From Oscillospiraceae bacterium (GTDB lineage Bacteria; Bacillota; Clostridia; Oscillospirales; Oscillospiraceae), in assembly GCA_022799035.1 (NCBI GenBank), contig JAAWNQ010000005.1, positions 32,126 to 96,125 of the forward strand: a DNA stretch of 64,000 bases, read 5' to 3'. Of the stretch, positions 45,787-55,014 are shown in pieces. Position numbers and translations under genes: made by a program. The notes under the pieces were generated by a model, which worked only from the letters and a program-made list of their open reading frames with translations, did not search any database and had not been told where the DNA came from. The stretch's first letter is position 1, and every line of letters begins with the position of its first letter.

Positions 45787-46440
45787 GTGGGAAAAAAATT
45801 GCTGTGTCCCTCCATGATGTGCGCGGACTTTGGCGATCTGTCCGGGGAGGTGTCCCGGCTGGAGAAGGCGGGGGCCGATATCTTTCACCTGGACCTGATG
45901 GACGGGCACTTTGTTCCCAACTTTGGACTGGGGCTTCAGGATATGGAGTATGTCTGTACCCACTCCTCAGTACCCTGTGATGTGCATATGATGTGTGTGG
46001 ATCCGGACAGCTACGTGGAGAAATTCGCAAAAATGGGGATCCGGATCATCTATGTCCACGCGGAGTCCGGCCTTAACATTGCCAGGACCCTCCAGCGTAT
46101 CCGGGACGCCGGAGCCCAGGTGGGGGTAGCCATCAGTCCGGCCACTGCGGGGTGTACGGTGGAGCCCCTGCTGAATCTGGCGGACTATGTGCTGGTGATG
46201 ACGGTGAACCCCGGCTTTGCCGGTCAGAAATATCTGCCCTTTGTGGACGACAAGATCCACTGGCTTTTGGAACGGAAAGAGCGCTATGGCTATCAACTGG
46301 TCATTGACGGGGCCTGCTCCCCGCAGGTCATCAAGGATCTGAGTGCCAAAGGGGTGGACGGCTTTGTTCTTGGGACCAGCGCCCTGTTCGGCAAGGGGCG
46401 GCCCTATGAGGAGATCATGCCTGAACTTCGGGCATTGTAA
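45787..46440 (+). CDS. Ribulose-phosphate/allulose-6-phosphate 3-epimerase family
   Basis: LCPSMMCADFGDLSGEVSRLEKAGADIFHLDLMDGHFVPNFGLG...VMTVNPGFAGQKYLP...VDGACSPQVI. Confidence 0.9.
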   Translation: MGKKLLCPSMMCADFGDLSGEVSRLEKAGADIFHLDLMDGHFVPNFGLGLQDMEYVCTHSSVPCDVHMMCVDPDSYVEKFAKMGIRIIYVHAESGLNIARTLQRIRDAGAQVGVAISPATAGCTVEPLLNLADYVLVMTVNPGFAGQKYLPFVDDKIHWLLERKERYGYQLVIDGACSPQVIKDLSAKGVDGFVLGTSALFGKGRPYEEIMPELRAL

Positions 46441-46478
46441 GAGGGAATACAACAAAACAAAAACAGGAGGGACCTACC

Positions 46479-46946
46479 ATGAAGTTGGCGATTGGAAACG
46501 ATCATGTGGCGGTGGAGATGAAGAAGGAGATCATAGCCCATCTGGAGCAGAAGGGCATTGAGATGGTGGATGTGGGCACCGGCTCCCCCGAGAGCTTCCA
46601 CTATCCCATCAGCGGCTACAAGGTAGCCCGCATGGTTGCCGATGGGGAGGTGGACGGGGGCATCCTCATCTGCGGCACCGGAGTGGGGATCTCCCTGGCG
46701 GCCAATAAGGTGAAGGGGGTCCGGGCCTGCGTGTGCAGTGAGCCCTACACCGCCAAGCTCTCCAAAATGCACAACAACTCCAACATCATCGCTTTCGGCG
46801 CCCGGGTCATCGGTATCGAGACCGCCAAGATGATCGTGGACGAGTGGGTGGGCGCTGAATTCGAGGGCGGCCGCCATGGGACGAGGGTGGATATGCTCAC
46901 CGAGATCGAACAGACCCAGGACCTGAAAGCGGCCCACGAGGGCTGA
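46479..46946 (+). CDS. rpiB: RpiB/LacAB-family sugar-phosphate isomerase
   Basis: MKLAIGNDHVAVEMKKEIIAHLEQKGIEMVDVGTGSPESFHYPISGYKVARMVADGEVDGGILICGTGVGISLAANKVKGVRACVC. Confidence 0.92.
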   Translation: MKLAIGNDHVAVEMKKEIIAHLEQKGIEMVDVGTGSPESFHYPISGYKVARMVADGEVDGGILICGTGVGISLAANKVKGVRACVCSEPYTAKLSKMHNNSNIIAFGARVIGIETAKMIVDEWVGAEFEGGRHGTRVDMLTEIEQTQDLKAAHEG

Positions 46947-46964
46947 CCCCGAGGAGGTTTTATT

Positions 46965-48047
46965 ATGGACAGAGTATACAACTTTTCCGCCGGCCCCTCC
47001 ATGCTGCCCCTGGAGGCCCTGGAGCGGGCGGGGGCCGAGATCACCAACTATCAGGGCTCCGGCATGTCCGTCATGGAGATGAGCCACCGCTCCAAGGTGT
47101 TCCAGAAGATTTTTGACGACACCCAGGCCAAGTTTCGCAAGGCCCTGAATGTTCCCGAGGGCTACAAGGTGCTGTTCCTCCAGGGGGGCGCCTCCACCCA
47201 GTTTTCCGCCGTGCCCCTGAACCTCATCGGGGCTACGGGCAGGGCGGATTACGCCGTCACGGGCAACTTCTCCAAGCTGGCCTATAAGGAGGCCCTGAAG
47301 TACGGCGAGATCAGCGTGGCCGCCACCAGCGAGGACGAGAACCACACCTACATTCCCGCCCAGTCGGCGCTGAAGCTGGACCCCAAGGCCAGCTACTTCT
47401 ACTACTGCGCCAACAACACCATCTACGGCACCGAGTGGCAGTATGTCCCCGAGACGGGGGAGGTGCCTTTGGTGTGCGATATGTCCTCCAACATCCTCTC
47501 CCGGCCGGTGGACGTGAGCAAGTACGGGGTCATTTTCGCCGGAGCCCAGAAGAACATGGCCCCCGCGGGGCTTACGGTGGTCATCGTGAAGGAGGACCTG
47601 GCGGGGAAGGAGCTTCCCTACACCCCCCTGATGCTGGGCTACAAGACCATGATCGACAAAGATTCCATGTATAACACGCCCCCCTGCTGGTGTATCTACA
47701 TGCTGGGCCTGACGCTGGACTGGCTGGAGAGCCAGGGGGGAGTAGAGGGCATGGAGAAGATCAAGCACGGCAAGGCCAAGCTCCTCTACGACGTGCTGGA
47801 CGATTCCCGGCTCTTTACCTGCGCGGCCAAGCCGGGGAGCCGCTCCGACATGAACGTGACCTTCCGCTCGGTGAGCGAGGAGCTGGACGCCAAGTTCGTG
47901 GCCCAGGCCACCGCCGCCGGCTTTACCAACCTGAAGGGCCACCGCAACGTGGGCGGTATGCGGGCTTCCATCTACAACGCCATGCCTGTGGAGGGCGTGG
48001 AGAAGCTGGCGGAGTTTATTCGGAAGTTCGACAAGGAAAACAGGTAA
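46965..48047 (+). CDS. serC: Phosphoserine aminotransferase
   Basis: MDRVYNFSAGPSMLPLEALERAGAEITNYQGSGMSVMEMSHRSKVFQKIFDDTQAKFRKALNVPEGYKVLFLQGGASTQFSAVPLNL. Confidence 0.97.
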   Translation: MDRVYNFSAGPSMLPLEALERAGAEITNYQGSGMSVMEMSHRSKVFQKIFDDTQAKFRKALNVPEGYKVLFLQGGASTQFSAVPLNLIGATGRADYAVTGNFSKLAYKEALKYGEISVAATSEDENHTYIPAQSALKLDPKASYFYYCANNTIYGTEWQYVPETGEVPLVCDMSSNILSRPVDVSKYGVIFAGAQKNMAPAGLTVVIVKEDLAGKELPYTPLMLGYKTMIDKDSMYNTPPCWCIYMLGLTLDWLESQGGVEGMEKIKHGKAKLLYDVLDDSRLFTCAAKPGSRSDMNVTFRSVSEELDAKFVAQATAAGFTNLKGHRNVGGMRASIYNAMPVEGVEKLAEFIRKFDKENR

Positions 48048-48175
48048 GTTAAAAGTTAAAAATTAAAAGTTAAAAAGCTAAAAGTACGGTTGTCCGGCGG
48101 AGCCGGACAAATTGAAATAGCCGCCTTTGGCGGCAACAAGACAATAGCTTTTTCGCTTTTCATTTTTAACTTTTG
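48046..48175. repeat. Intergenic double-hairpin repeat element, copy B
   Basis: Left arm (ttaaaagt)n-like, core gtccggcggagccggacaaattgaaatagccgcctttggcggcaaca, right arm agctttttcgcttttcatttttaactttt; core matches copy A. Confidence 0.75.
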
Positions 48176-48187
48176 GAGGTATGTCTA

Positions 48188-49357
48188 ATGTTTAGAATCA
48201 AAACCTTGAACAAGATCTCCCCCGCTGGTCTTTCCCAGTTGGATAAGGCCCGGTATGCCGTCTCCGACAGCGAGGAGAACGAGGACGGCATCCTGGTCCG
48301 GTCGGCGGATATGCAGGAGTATCCATTCCCCGACACCCTTCGGGCCATTGCCCGGGCGGGGGCGGGTGTGAACAATATCCCCGTGGACCGCTGCTCCCAG
48401 GCGGGCATCGTGGTCTTCAACACCCCCGGGGCCAATGCCAACGCGGTGAAGGAGCTGGCGGTCTGCGCTCTCATGCTGGCTTCCCGGAACATCGTGGGGG
48501 GCAGTAAGTGGGTGGACGGCCAGGTCACCGCCGGGGTGGATGTGACCACCGTGGTGGAGAAGGGGAAGAGCCAGTTCGTAGGTCCCGAGGTCATGGGGAA
48601 GACCCTGGGCGTCATCGGTCTGGGGGCCATCGGGGTCCAGGTGGCCAATATCGCCACCAAGCTGGGGATGAACGTCTACGGCTACGATCCCTTCCTGTCG
48701 GTGAACGCCGCCCTGAACCTGTCCCGGATGGTCCATGTGGCCACCGACCTGGACACCATCTATAAAAACAGCGACTACATCACCATCCATGTGCCCATGG
48801 GCAAGGAGACCAAGGGGATGCTCAACGAGGACGCCTTCCACATGATGAAGGGGGGCGTCCGGATCATCAACCTGGCCCGGGGGGGGCTGGTGAACGAGCC
48901 TGATATGATCGCCGCTCTCCAGAGCGGCAAGGTGGCCGCCTATGTCACAGATTTCCCCACCAACCCCTTGGCCGGGTGTAAGAACGTGACCCTGATCCCC
49001 CACTTGGGGGCCTCCACCCCCGAGAGCGAGGAGAACTGCGCCGTCATGGCGGCCCAGCAGCTCCGGGACTACCTGGAGAATGGCAACATCCGCAACAGCG
49101 TGAACCTGCCCACCCTGGAGCAGCCCTGGTCGGGCATCGCCCGGATCTGCCTGATCCACAAAAACAGCCCCGGTATGCTGGCCCAGATCACCGCCCTTCT
49201 CAGCGACGAGGGGGTCAACGTGGAGAACATGACCAACAAGTCCAAGGGGGAGTATGCCTACACCGTGGTGGACATCGCCAGCCGGATCACGGATAAGGAG
49301 ATCGAGGAGCTGCGCGCCATCGAGGGGATGCTGCGGGTGCGGTATCTGACCCATTAA
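48188..49357 (+). CDS. serA: D-3-phosphoglycerate dehydrogenase
   Basis: IARAGAGVNNIPVDRCSQAGIVVFNTPGANANAVKELAVCALMLASRN...GKTLGVIGLGAIGVQVANIATKLGMNVYGYDP...; C-terminal ACT domain. Confidence 0.96.
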   Translation: MFRIKTLNKISPAGLSQLDKARYAVSDSEENEDGILVRSADMQEYPFPDTLRAIARAGAGVNNIPVDRCSQAGIVVFNTPGANANAVKELAVCALMLASRNIVGGSKWVDGQVTAGVDVTTVVEKGKSQFVGPEVMGKTLGVIGLGAIGVQVANIATKLGMNVYGYDPFLSVNAALNLSRMVHVATDLDTIYKNSDYITIHVPMGKETKGMLNEDAFHMMKGGVRIINLARGGLVNEPDMIAALQSGKVAAYVTDFPTNPLAGCKNVTLIPHLGASTPESEENCAVMAAQQLRDYLENGNIRNSVNLPTLEQPWSGIARICLIHKNSPGMLAQITALLSDEGVNVENMTNKSKGEYAYTVVDIASRITDKEIEELRAIEGMLRVRYLTH

Positions 49358-49374
49358 GAGAAGGAAAGACAGAA

Positions 49375-49415
49375 AAAAGCGGCCGGCGATCTGATCGCCG
49401 GCCGCTTCTCTTTTT
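49375..49415. terminator. Terminator
   Basis: aaaagcggccggcgatc tg atcgccggccgctt ctcttttt. Confidence 0.9.
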
Positions 49416-49421
49416 CAAGGG

Positions 49422-50993
49422 TCATGGGGTCTGGATATAAATGCCTGTTTCCGCCGACCAGTCCACGGTGAAGCCCAAGGCGGCTCCCAGATCCCGAAGC
49501 CTGAAATAGGTGCTCCCGCCCCCATGCGTGTCGGTGATCACAAAGGAATCCAAGACCACCTCTTGGCCGTTTACCTTTACCGGATCGGTTTGGACGGTGT
49601 AGTATGCCATGCCCGAGCGGGAGCCGGACAGCTCAGAACCGTTGGGGGAGTATCGTTTTCCGGGGGCGAGGGAGATGGAACCATCCCACTCCACCTCAAA
49701 TTGCGCGGCGGTGCCGTTTAGGATGATAGCCAGATCCCGCAGCTTGATATAGTTGGTGTCGTTTCCATTCTCATCCTTCAAAGCGTAGCAGGGGAATTGA
49801 ACGGCCGAACCGTCCACCAGCACAGCTTGGGAGGAGGCGTAGGCCATGTCGGGGGCGGCGTTGGGCGGGATGGTGAAGAGCTGAACGGGAAGGGGCTGGT
49901 ACGGGCTGGTACGGTCGTCGGAGACCGTTCCGGCAAAGCCGTTTCCAAGCTGTCCTTTGTCATTGAGTCCCCATACCCACAGGGAGGAGTCTATTTTGCG
50001 GGCGATGGCGAAAAATTCTCCGGCAGTCACCTCGTCCACATCGGCCATGATCTGGGTGGGGAGAGGAACATAGTCCTCTCCGCCGGTCCCGGCCTCTCCG
50101 AAGATATTGGAGCCGCAGACCCAAAGGCTGTTGTCCTCCTTGATGATATAGCTGGTGGAGTTGGCCGCCGCCACGTCCCGGACCCCCTCCATGACCTGCG
50201 CGGGGCGGGAGCAGTAGCCTTGGTCGAAGCAGTCCACCTTGTCGTAATGCTCCTCAAAGAGAAGCCCGCCCGCGATCCCCCAAGCCCACAGGGTGCCGTC
50301 CTCCCGCACCGCCAGAGCGTGGATATTGCCCAGAGCCATTTTGGTTACTTTGTCCAGTACCCAAACAGGCTCCTCCCGGTAAATGTCGAGCCACCCTGAG
50401 TCGGGGCTTTCCCGGCCGTTTCCCAGCACGCTGAACGCGTCGTCTCCCCAAGCCCAGAGGCTTCCGTCCTTCCGGAGAGCGAAGACTGTGGAGGAGTCCG
50501 CGAGAAAATCGGCGACCTCATCAAACAGGGGGACCATTTGAAGGGTCTCCCTGTCAATGGGGACTCCGCCGGGGGAGAGGGTCCCTGAATGGTTGCTTCC
50601 CCAGCCGTAAAGGACGCCATCCTCGGTAAGCACATAGCCGCAGTCCGCAAGGTAGTCATACTCCGCCTTTACGGCCCCGGTCATCCATTCTATTCCCTCT
50701 CCGGAAAATCCCTCGGAGAAAAAGAGAAGGGTCCCGTCGGTGCGGACCAGCATAGAGGGAACACCGGAGGTGGCTTGGGCGGTACAGCCGTTTCCCTCTA
50801 CGACCCGGTGGGGAAGCCCATCCTCATATCCAAAATCCCAGACAGAGCCGCTGTCGTCAATGTAGGTGGTCCAGTTAAAATTGGCGTTGAGGCGGGGAGA
50901 ACCGTTTCCCGCCCCCAGAGCTGCCGGAGAAAAGAGGCTGAACATGACCAAGGTCAAAAATAACGCCGGAACAGACTTTTTCACGGGGATCAT
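49422..50993 (-). CDS. Secreted RCC1-repeat protein with C-terminal stalk/copper-amine-oxidase-N-like domain
   Basis: Repeats such as VFALRKDGSLWAWGDDAFSVLGNGRES, HALAVREDGTLWAWGIAGGLL, YIIKEDNSLWVCGSNIFGEAG, FAIARKIDSSLWVWGLNDKGQLGNG; signal peptide. Confidence 0.88.
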   Translation of the reverse strand: MIPVKKSVPALFLTLVMFSLFSPAALGAGNGSPRLNANFNWTTYIDDSGSVWDFGYEDGLPHRVVEGNGCTAQATSGVPSMLVRTDGTLLFFSEGFSGEGIEWMTGAVKAEYDYLADCGYVLTEDGVLYGWGSNHSGTLSPGGVPIDRETLQMVPLFDEVADFLADSSTVFALRKDGSLWAWGDDAFSVLGNGRESPDSGWLDIYREEPVWVLDKVTKMALGNIHALAVREDGTLWAWGIAGGLLFEEHYDKVDCFDQGYCSRPAQVMEGVRDVAAANSTSYIIKEDNSLWVCGSNIFGEAGTGGEDYVPLPTQIMADVDEVTAGEFFAIARKIDSSLWVWGLNDKGQLGNGFAGTVSDDRTSPYQPLPVQLFTIPPNAAPDMAYASSQAVLVDGSAVQFPCYALKDENGNDTNYIKLRDLAIILNGTAAQFEVEWDGSISLAPGKRYSPNGSELSGSRSGMAYYTVQTDPVKVNGQEVVLDSFVITDTHGGGSTYFRLRDLGAALGFTVDWSAETGIYIQTP

Positions 50994-51124
50994 CCCTTCC
51001 TTATTCCTATAAAGGGCGGTTTTCTATATTATATCAGGAAGATCCTTTGCCTACAAGGGGTCTGCCTCACAAAAATTCCCTCTTGACAACTGTATGTATC
51101 ACATATATACTGTATATGTTCGAT

Positions 51125-51137
51125 AGATACAGTATCT
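51125..51137. promoter_or_regulatory. Candidate GntR operator
   Basis: agatacagtatct, 13-nt palindrome upstream of gntR; a second atatactgtatat half-site pattern just upstream. Confidence 0.6.
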
Positions 51138-51162
51138 ACAAAGAGCAGATGGGAGTGACCAC

Positions 51163-51537
51163 ATGGATATCATCATCCGAAATACGGGGGAGACCCCCAT
51201 CTACGACCAGATCACCCGGCAGGTCAAGACGTTGATCCTCACCGGGGTCCTGGGGGAGGGGGAGGCGCTGCCCTCCATGCGGGCTCTGGCCCGGGATCTG
51301 CGGATCAGCGTGATCACCACCAAGCGGGCCTACGAGGAGCTGGAGCGGGAGGGCTTTATCACCACCGTCCCCGGCAAGGGCTGCTTCGTGGCCCCCCGGA
51401 ACCTGGAGCTGGTCCGGGAGAACGCCCTTCGCCAGGTGGAGGAGCACCTTCAGCGGGCGGTGGAAGCCGCCAAGCTGGGCGGGATCGCCGCCGCCGAGGT
51501 CAGGGAAACCTTAGACATTCTCTATGGGGAGGAATAA
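51163..51537 (+). CDS. GntR (YtrA-type) regulator
   Basis: GETPIYDQITRQVKTLILTGVLGEGEALPSMRALARDLRISVITTKRAYEELEREGFITTVPGKGCFVA. Confidence 0.95.
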   Translation: MDIIIRNTGETPIYDQITRQVKTLILTGVLGEGEALPSMRALARDLRISVITTKRAYEELEREGFITTVPGKGCFVAPRNLELVRENALRQVEEHLQRAVEAAKLGGIAAAEVRETLDILYGEE

Positions 51538-51540
51538 ACC

Positions 51541-52380
51541 ATGGAATACGCTATGAAACTGGACCATCTCACCAAGGACTTCGGGTCCTTCAAACTGGAC
51601 GACGTCTCCTTCGCCATCCCCGGGGGCACCATCCTGGGGCTCATCGGGGAGAACGGGGCGGGCAAGTCCACCGCCATCAAGTGCCTGCTGGGCGTCCTGC
51701 ACCCCACCTCCGGCGGTGTGGAGCTGCTGGAGGGGGAGGGCCTTGCCGGGGTGGGCTATGTCCCCGACGAGTGTCCCTTTTCCGACCAGCTGAAGGTACG
51801 GCAGGTGGGGAAGTTCTGCGCCGGGCTTTTCCCCGGCTGGGAGGACAGTCTCTTTGCCCACTACCTCCAAAAATTCGAACTGCCCGGGGATAGGAAGGTG
51901 AAGGAGCTCTCCCGGGGCATGAAGATGAAGCTGTCCATCGCCGTGGCCCTGAGCCACCGGCCCAAGCTGCTGGTGCTGGACGAGGCCACCTCCGGCCTGG
52001 ACCCGGTGGTGCGGGACGAGATCCTGGACGAGTTTCTGGCCTTTATCCAGGACGAGGACCACGCCATCCTCATCTCCAGTCACATCACCAGCGACCTGGA
52101 GAAGATCTGCGACTATGTGGTCTACCTCCATAAGGGGAGAGTCACCATCTCGGGGGCCAAGGATGAGCTGCTGGAGACTTACGGCAGGCTGAACTGCTCC
52201 AAGGCCGACCTTTCCCGGGTGGACCCCGGGCTCATCGTGGGCAAGCGGGAGGGGGACTACGGCTGCCAGGCCCTCATCAACGATAGGGCGGCCTTCCAAA
52301 AGGCCTGTCCCGACCTGCCCCTGGATCCGCCCACCCTGGAGGACCTGATGATCTTCACCACAAGGGGCGACCGGGGATGA
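51541..52380 (+). CDS. ABC-2 type transporter ATP-binding protein
   Basis: LGLIGENGAGKSTAIKCLLGVLHPTSGGVELLEGE...LSRGMKMKLSIAVALSHRPKLLVLDEATSGLDP. Confidence 0.96.
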   Translation: MEYAMKLDHLTKDFGSFKLDDVSFAIPGGTILGLIGENGAGKSTAIKCLLGVLHPTSGGVELLEGEGLAGVGYVPDECPFSDQLKVRQVGKFCAGLFPGWEDSLFAHYLQKFELPGDRKVKELSRGMKMKLSIAVALSHRPKLLVLDEATSGLDPVVRDEILDEFLAFIQDEDHAILISSHITSDLEKICDYVVYLHKGRVTISGAKDELLETYGRLNCSKADLSRVDPGLIVGKREGDYGCQALINDRAAFQKACPDLPLDPPTLEDLMIFTTRGDRG

Positions 52381-53030
52381 GGGGCTTTCTGCGGCGTGAC
52401 CTCTGCCTGCTCCGGTTGGGCGCCTGGTTTTATCCGGTAATAGTAGCGGTGGCCTTTGTGGTGAGTATGATATTCTCCAAGTCGGGGGTGGCCGACTATA
52501 CGGTTTATTTCCTCCTGGTTTTCGGAATGGAGAGTCTTTACACGCTCATGACCTACGACGGCATGAACGGCTGGCTCCCCTATGCCGCCGCCATCCCCGA
52601 CGGGAGAAAGAAGATGGTGGACGCCCGCTACTTCCTGGCCCTCTGTACCGCCCTGCTCCTGGCGGTCCTGCTCGGGCTCTACACCCTTGTGCGGGGGGAG
52701 AGGCTGGTCCTCTGGGCGATGGGTTTCTATACCGGCGCCTTTCTTCTCGTTCACTCGGTGACCCAGCCCATCGGCTTCTGCTTGGGCTATGTGGGGACCA
52801 AGGGGCGGCTGACTGTCACCATGGTCACCTTTGTGATGCTGGGGGTGCTGGGCGGTCTTTTCTCCGGGGTGCTGAAAAACGCCAGGGAGGATCTGGCCCG
52901 GGGTGCCCTCCGGGGGGACGTAGGGGGCTTTTTCGCCGCCCTGGCGGGGGCCCTCCCCCTTCTGGGCCTGGGGACCTTGGCCCTGTCCTGGCGGCTCAGC
53001 CGCCAAATCATGGAAAAAAAGGAGTTTTGA
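52377..53030 (+). CDS. ABC-2 transporter permease 1
   Basis: MRGFLRRDLCLLRLGAWFYPVIVAVAFVV...MVDARYFLALCTALLLAVLLGLY; multi-TM. Confidence 0.88.
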   Translation: MRGFLRRDLCLLRLGAWFYPVIVAVAFVVSMIFSKSGVADYTVYFLLVFGMESLYTLMTYDGMNGWLPYAAAIPDGRKKMVDARYFLALCTALLLAVLLGLYTLVRGERLVLWAMGFYTGAFLLVHSVTQPIGFCLGYVGTKGRLTVTMVTFVMLGVLGGLFSGVLKNAREDLARGALRGDVGGFFAALAGALPLLGLGTLALSWRLSRQIMEKKEF

Positions 53031-53033
53031 GCC

Positions 53034-53645
53034 ATGACCGGTTTTCTGAAACGGGACTTTTATCTCATGGAAACAAACCTGAGATTTTACCTCCTGTTTA
53101 TCGTGGCCTTTGCCATCCTGGCGGCCTTTACCGACTTCAGCGTAGCCTTTCTGTCCATCTATGTGGTGATCTTTGCCATGTCCAGCGTCATGGGCCTTTT
53201 CAGCTACGACGACATGAGCCGCTGGACCGCCTACGGCGCCGCCGCCCCGGCGGGACGGATGGCTATGGTGGACGCCCGGTATCTCCTGACTCTCCTGATC
53301 TCGGTGGGGATCTCGCTGTTCCAGATGCTGATCAGCCTGCTGGGAGGGGAGGCGGGGGATCTTCCCATGGCCGCCCTCTATGGCGGGGGATTTCTTCTCT
53401 ACGCCGCGGTGACCCTCCCCGTCTGTTATCACTTCGGCGGCACCAAGGCCCGGACAGTGATGATCCTGATCGTGGCGGTGATGGGCGCCCTTATCGGTAT
53501 GGGGGCCACCACCCTGCAGCTCAGCAGCGGCTTCGGAAGGGTATCCCTGCCCTCCCCGTTCCTCCTTCTCCCCCTGGCGGGGATCGCCGCCCTGGCCATC
53601 TCCTGGCGCGTCTCCCTGGGGATCATGGGGAGGAAGGAGCTGTAA
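53034..53645 (+). CDS. ABC-2 transporter permease 2 (paralog of previous gene)
   Basis: MTGFLKRDFYLMETNLRFYLLFIVAFAIL...MVDARYLLTLLISVGISLFQML; same layout as 52377-53030. Confidence 0.88.
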   Translation: MTGFLKRDFYLMETNLRFYLLFIVAFAILAAFTDFSVAFLSIYVVIFAMSSVMGLFSYDDMSRWTAYGAAAPAGRMAMVDARYLLTLLISVGISLFQMLISLLGGEAGDLPMAALYGGGFLLYAAVTLPVCYHFGGTKARTVMILIVAVMGALIGMGATTLQLSSGFGRVSLPSPFLLLPLAGIAALAISWRVSLGIMGRKEL

Positions 53646-53666
53646 GGAAAAGGGGCCAAAAAGCAC

Positions 53667-53710
53667 AAACAGAGCCGCGCTGTACCGGGTACAGCGCGGC
53701 TCTGTTTGCC
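53667..53710. terminator. Terminator
   Basis: acagagccgcgctgtacc g ggtacagcgcggctctgttt. Confidence 0.88.
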
Positions 53711-53712
53711 GT

Positions 53713-54940
53713 TCACCGTTCATTTTCCCTGTATTCCGTGGGCGTGACCCCGGTGTGCCGCTTAAAGACGGCGTTGAAATACCGGGGATCGTTCAGCCCT
53801 ACGTGCTGGGCGATCCGGGCGATCTTCCAGTCGGTCTCCTTCAGCAGATGCTGGGCTTGCTCGATGCGGATGCGGGTGATGTACTGGGTCAGCCCGATCC
53901 CCATCTCCCGTTTGAACAGGTGGCTCAGGTAGCTGGGGTTGACGTGAAGATGGCCGGCGATGGTGGTCAGGTCGATGGGGTTATAATACTGCTTGCGGAT
54001 AAAGCGGGCTGTGCGGATGGAAAGCCCGTCGGGATGGAGGGGCGGCAGCTTGCATTCGGAGAGCAGCCGCAGGATCAGGATATGGACCGACCCATACAGC
54101 TCCTCAATGAACAAAAACCGGTCCATATCCAGAGCCTCCGCGATCTCCAGGGTGCCGGACAGCCCCAGGATGAGGCACAGGTCGTCCATCCGCTTTTTGA
54201 GGAGGACCATCACTTCGGCGCAAAGCCGTTTGTCCTGGGCGTGTTTGAGCTGTTCCAGCAGCAAAGTGCGCAGCAGCGCCTCCGACCCCTGGACATCCCG
54301 CAGGAACATCCGGTCTGAAAGCTCCGCCAGCTCCCGCTCCACCTCCACCATGCTGGTGGGGACCAGATCCCGCTGGGCCTGCTGGGCGCCAAACACGGAG
54401 GAAAAAGGCTCGCTCATACAGGGCCTGGGTCTGGGCGAAGGCCCGCTGATAAGCCTCGTAGCTGTCGATCCGGTGGGAGAAGACGGTGATGTTGCCGATC
54501 GGAGGTCCCTTATGGACCCCAAACCGGATGTAATAGGTCTCCAGAAAGGCCCCCAGATGCTCCGCCAGAGATTGAATATCCACCTCCCCCCTGGGGGAGA
54601 CCACCACCAGGATACGCTTGGAATAGTCGTAGTTCAGCACGGTCATCTCGCTTGAAAATCCCAGGGAGTCTGCCAGGCGCGCCGCCTCGGCCTGAAGCTG
54701 GTCCACCTGCTCGATCAGGTCGGACCGGCGCATCCCCAGCCGCTCCATATAAAAGCGCCTGGGAAGTCCCGTAAGGATCAGGTAGCAGTGGGAGAAGTCG
54801 ATGTTCAGCTTGATCCCCATCTCCTGCTCCATATTTTGGAGTTGGCTGTAACTCTGCCCGAAGAGGGACTCGTTCATGGCGTAAAAAATACAGTTTCGCT
54901 CCCGGTTTTTCTCCGGCTGATGGGTCTCCGTTGGGTTCAT
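53713..54940 (-). pseudogene. AraC-family regulator split by a frameshift near 54402-54406
   Basis: N-terminal part (MNPTETHQPEKNRERNCIFYAMNESLFGQSYSQ...QALYERAFF) in one frame; C-terminal AraC HTH (NPSYLSHLFKREMGIGLTQYITRIRIEQAQHLLKETDWKIARIAQHVGLNDPRYFNAVFKRHTGVTPTEYRE) in another; frames cross at an A5/T5 run. Confidence 0.8.
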
Positions 54941-55014
54941 AGGCTCCCTCCCGAATCATGAGCCAAAGTCCTCCCGTGGAAAGCGGGAGGACTTTGGGGG
55001 TATCAGGCTTGATT

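Noticed and set aside
52257-53723. 488-aa minus-strand ORF rich in Gln/His/Gly
   Set aside because: Antisense to the two permease genes; no domain.
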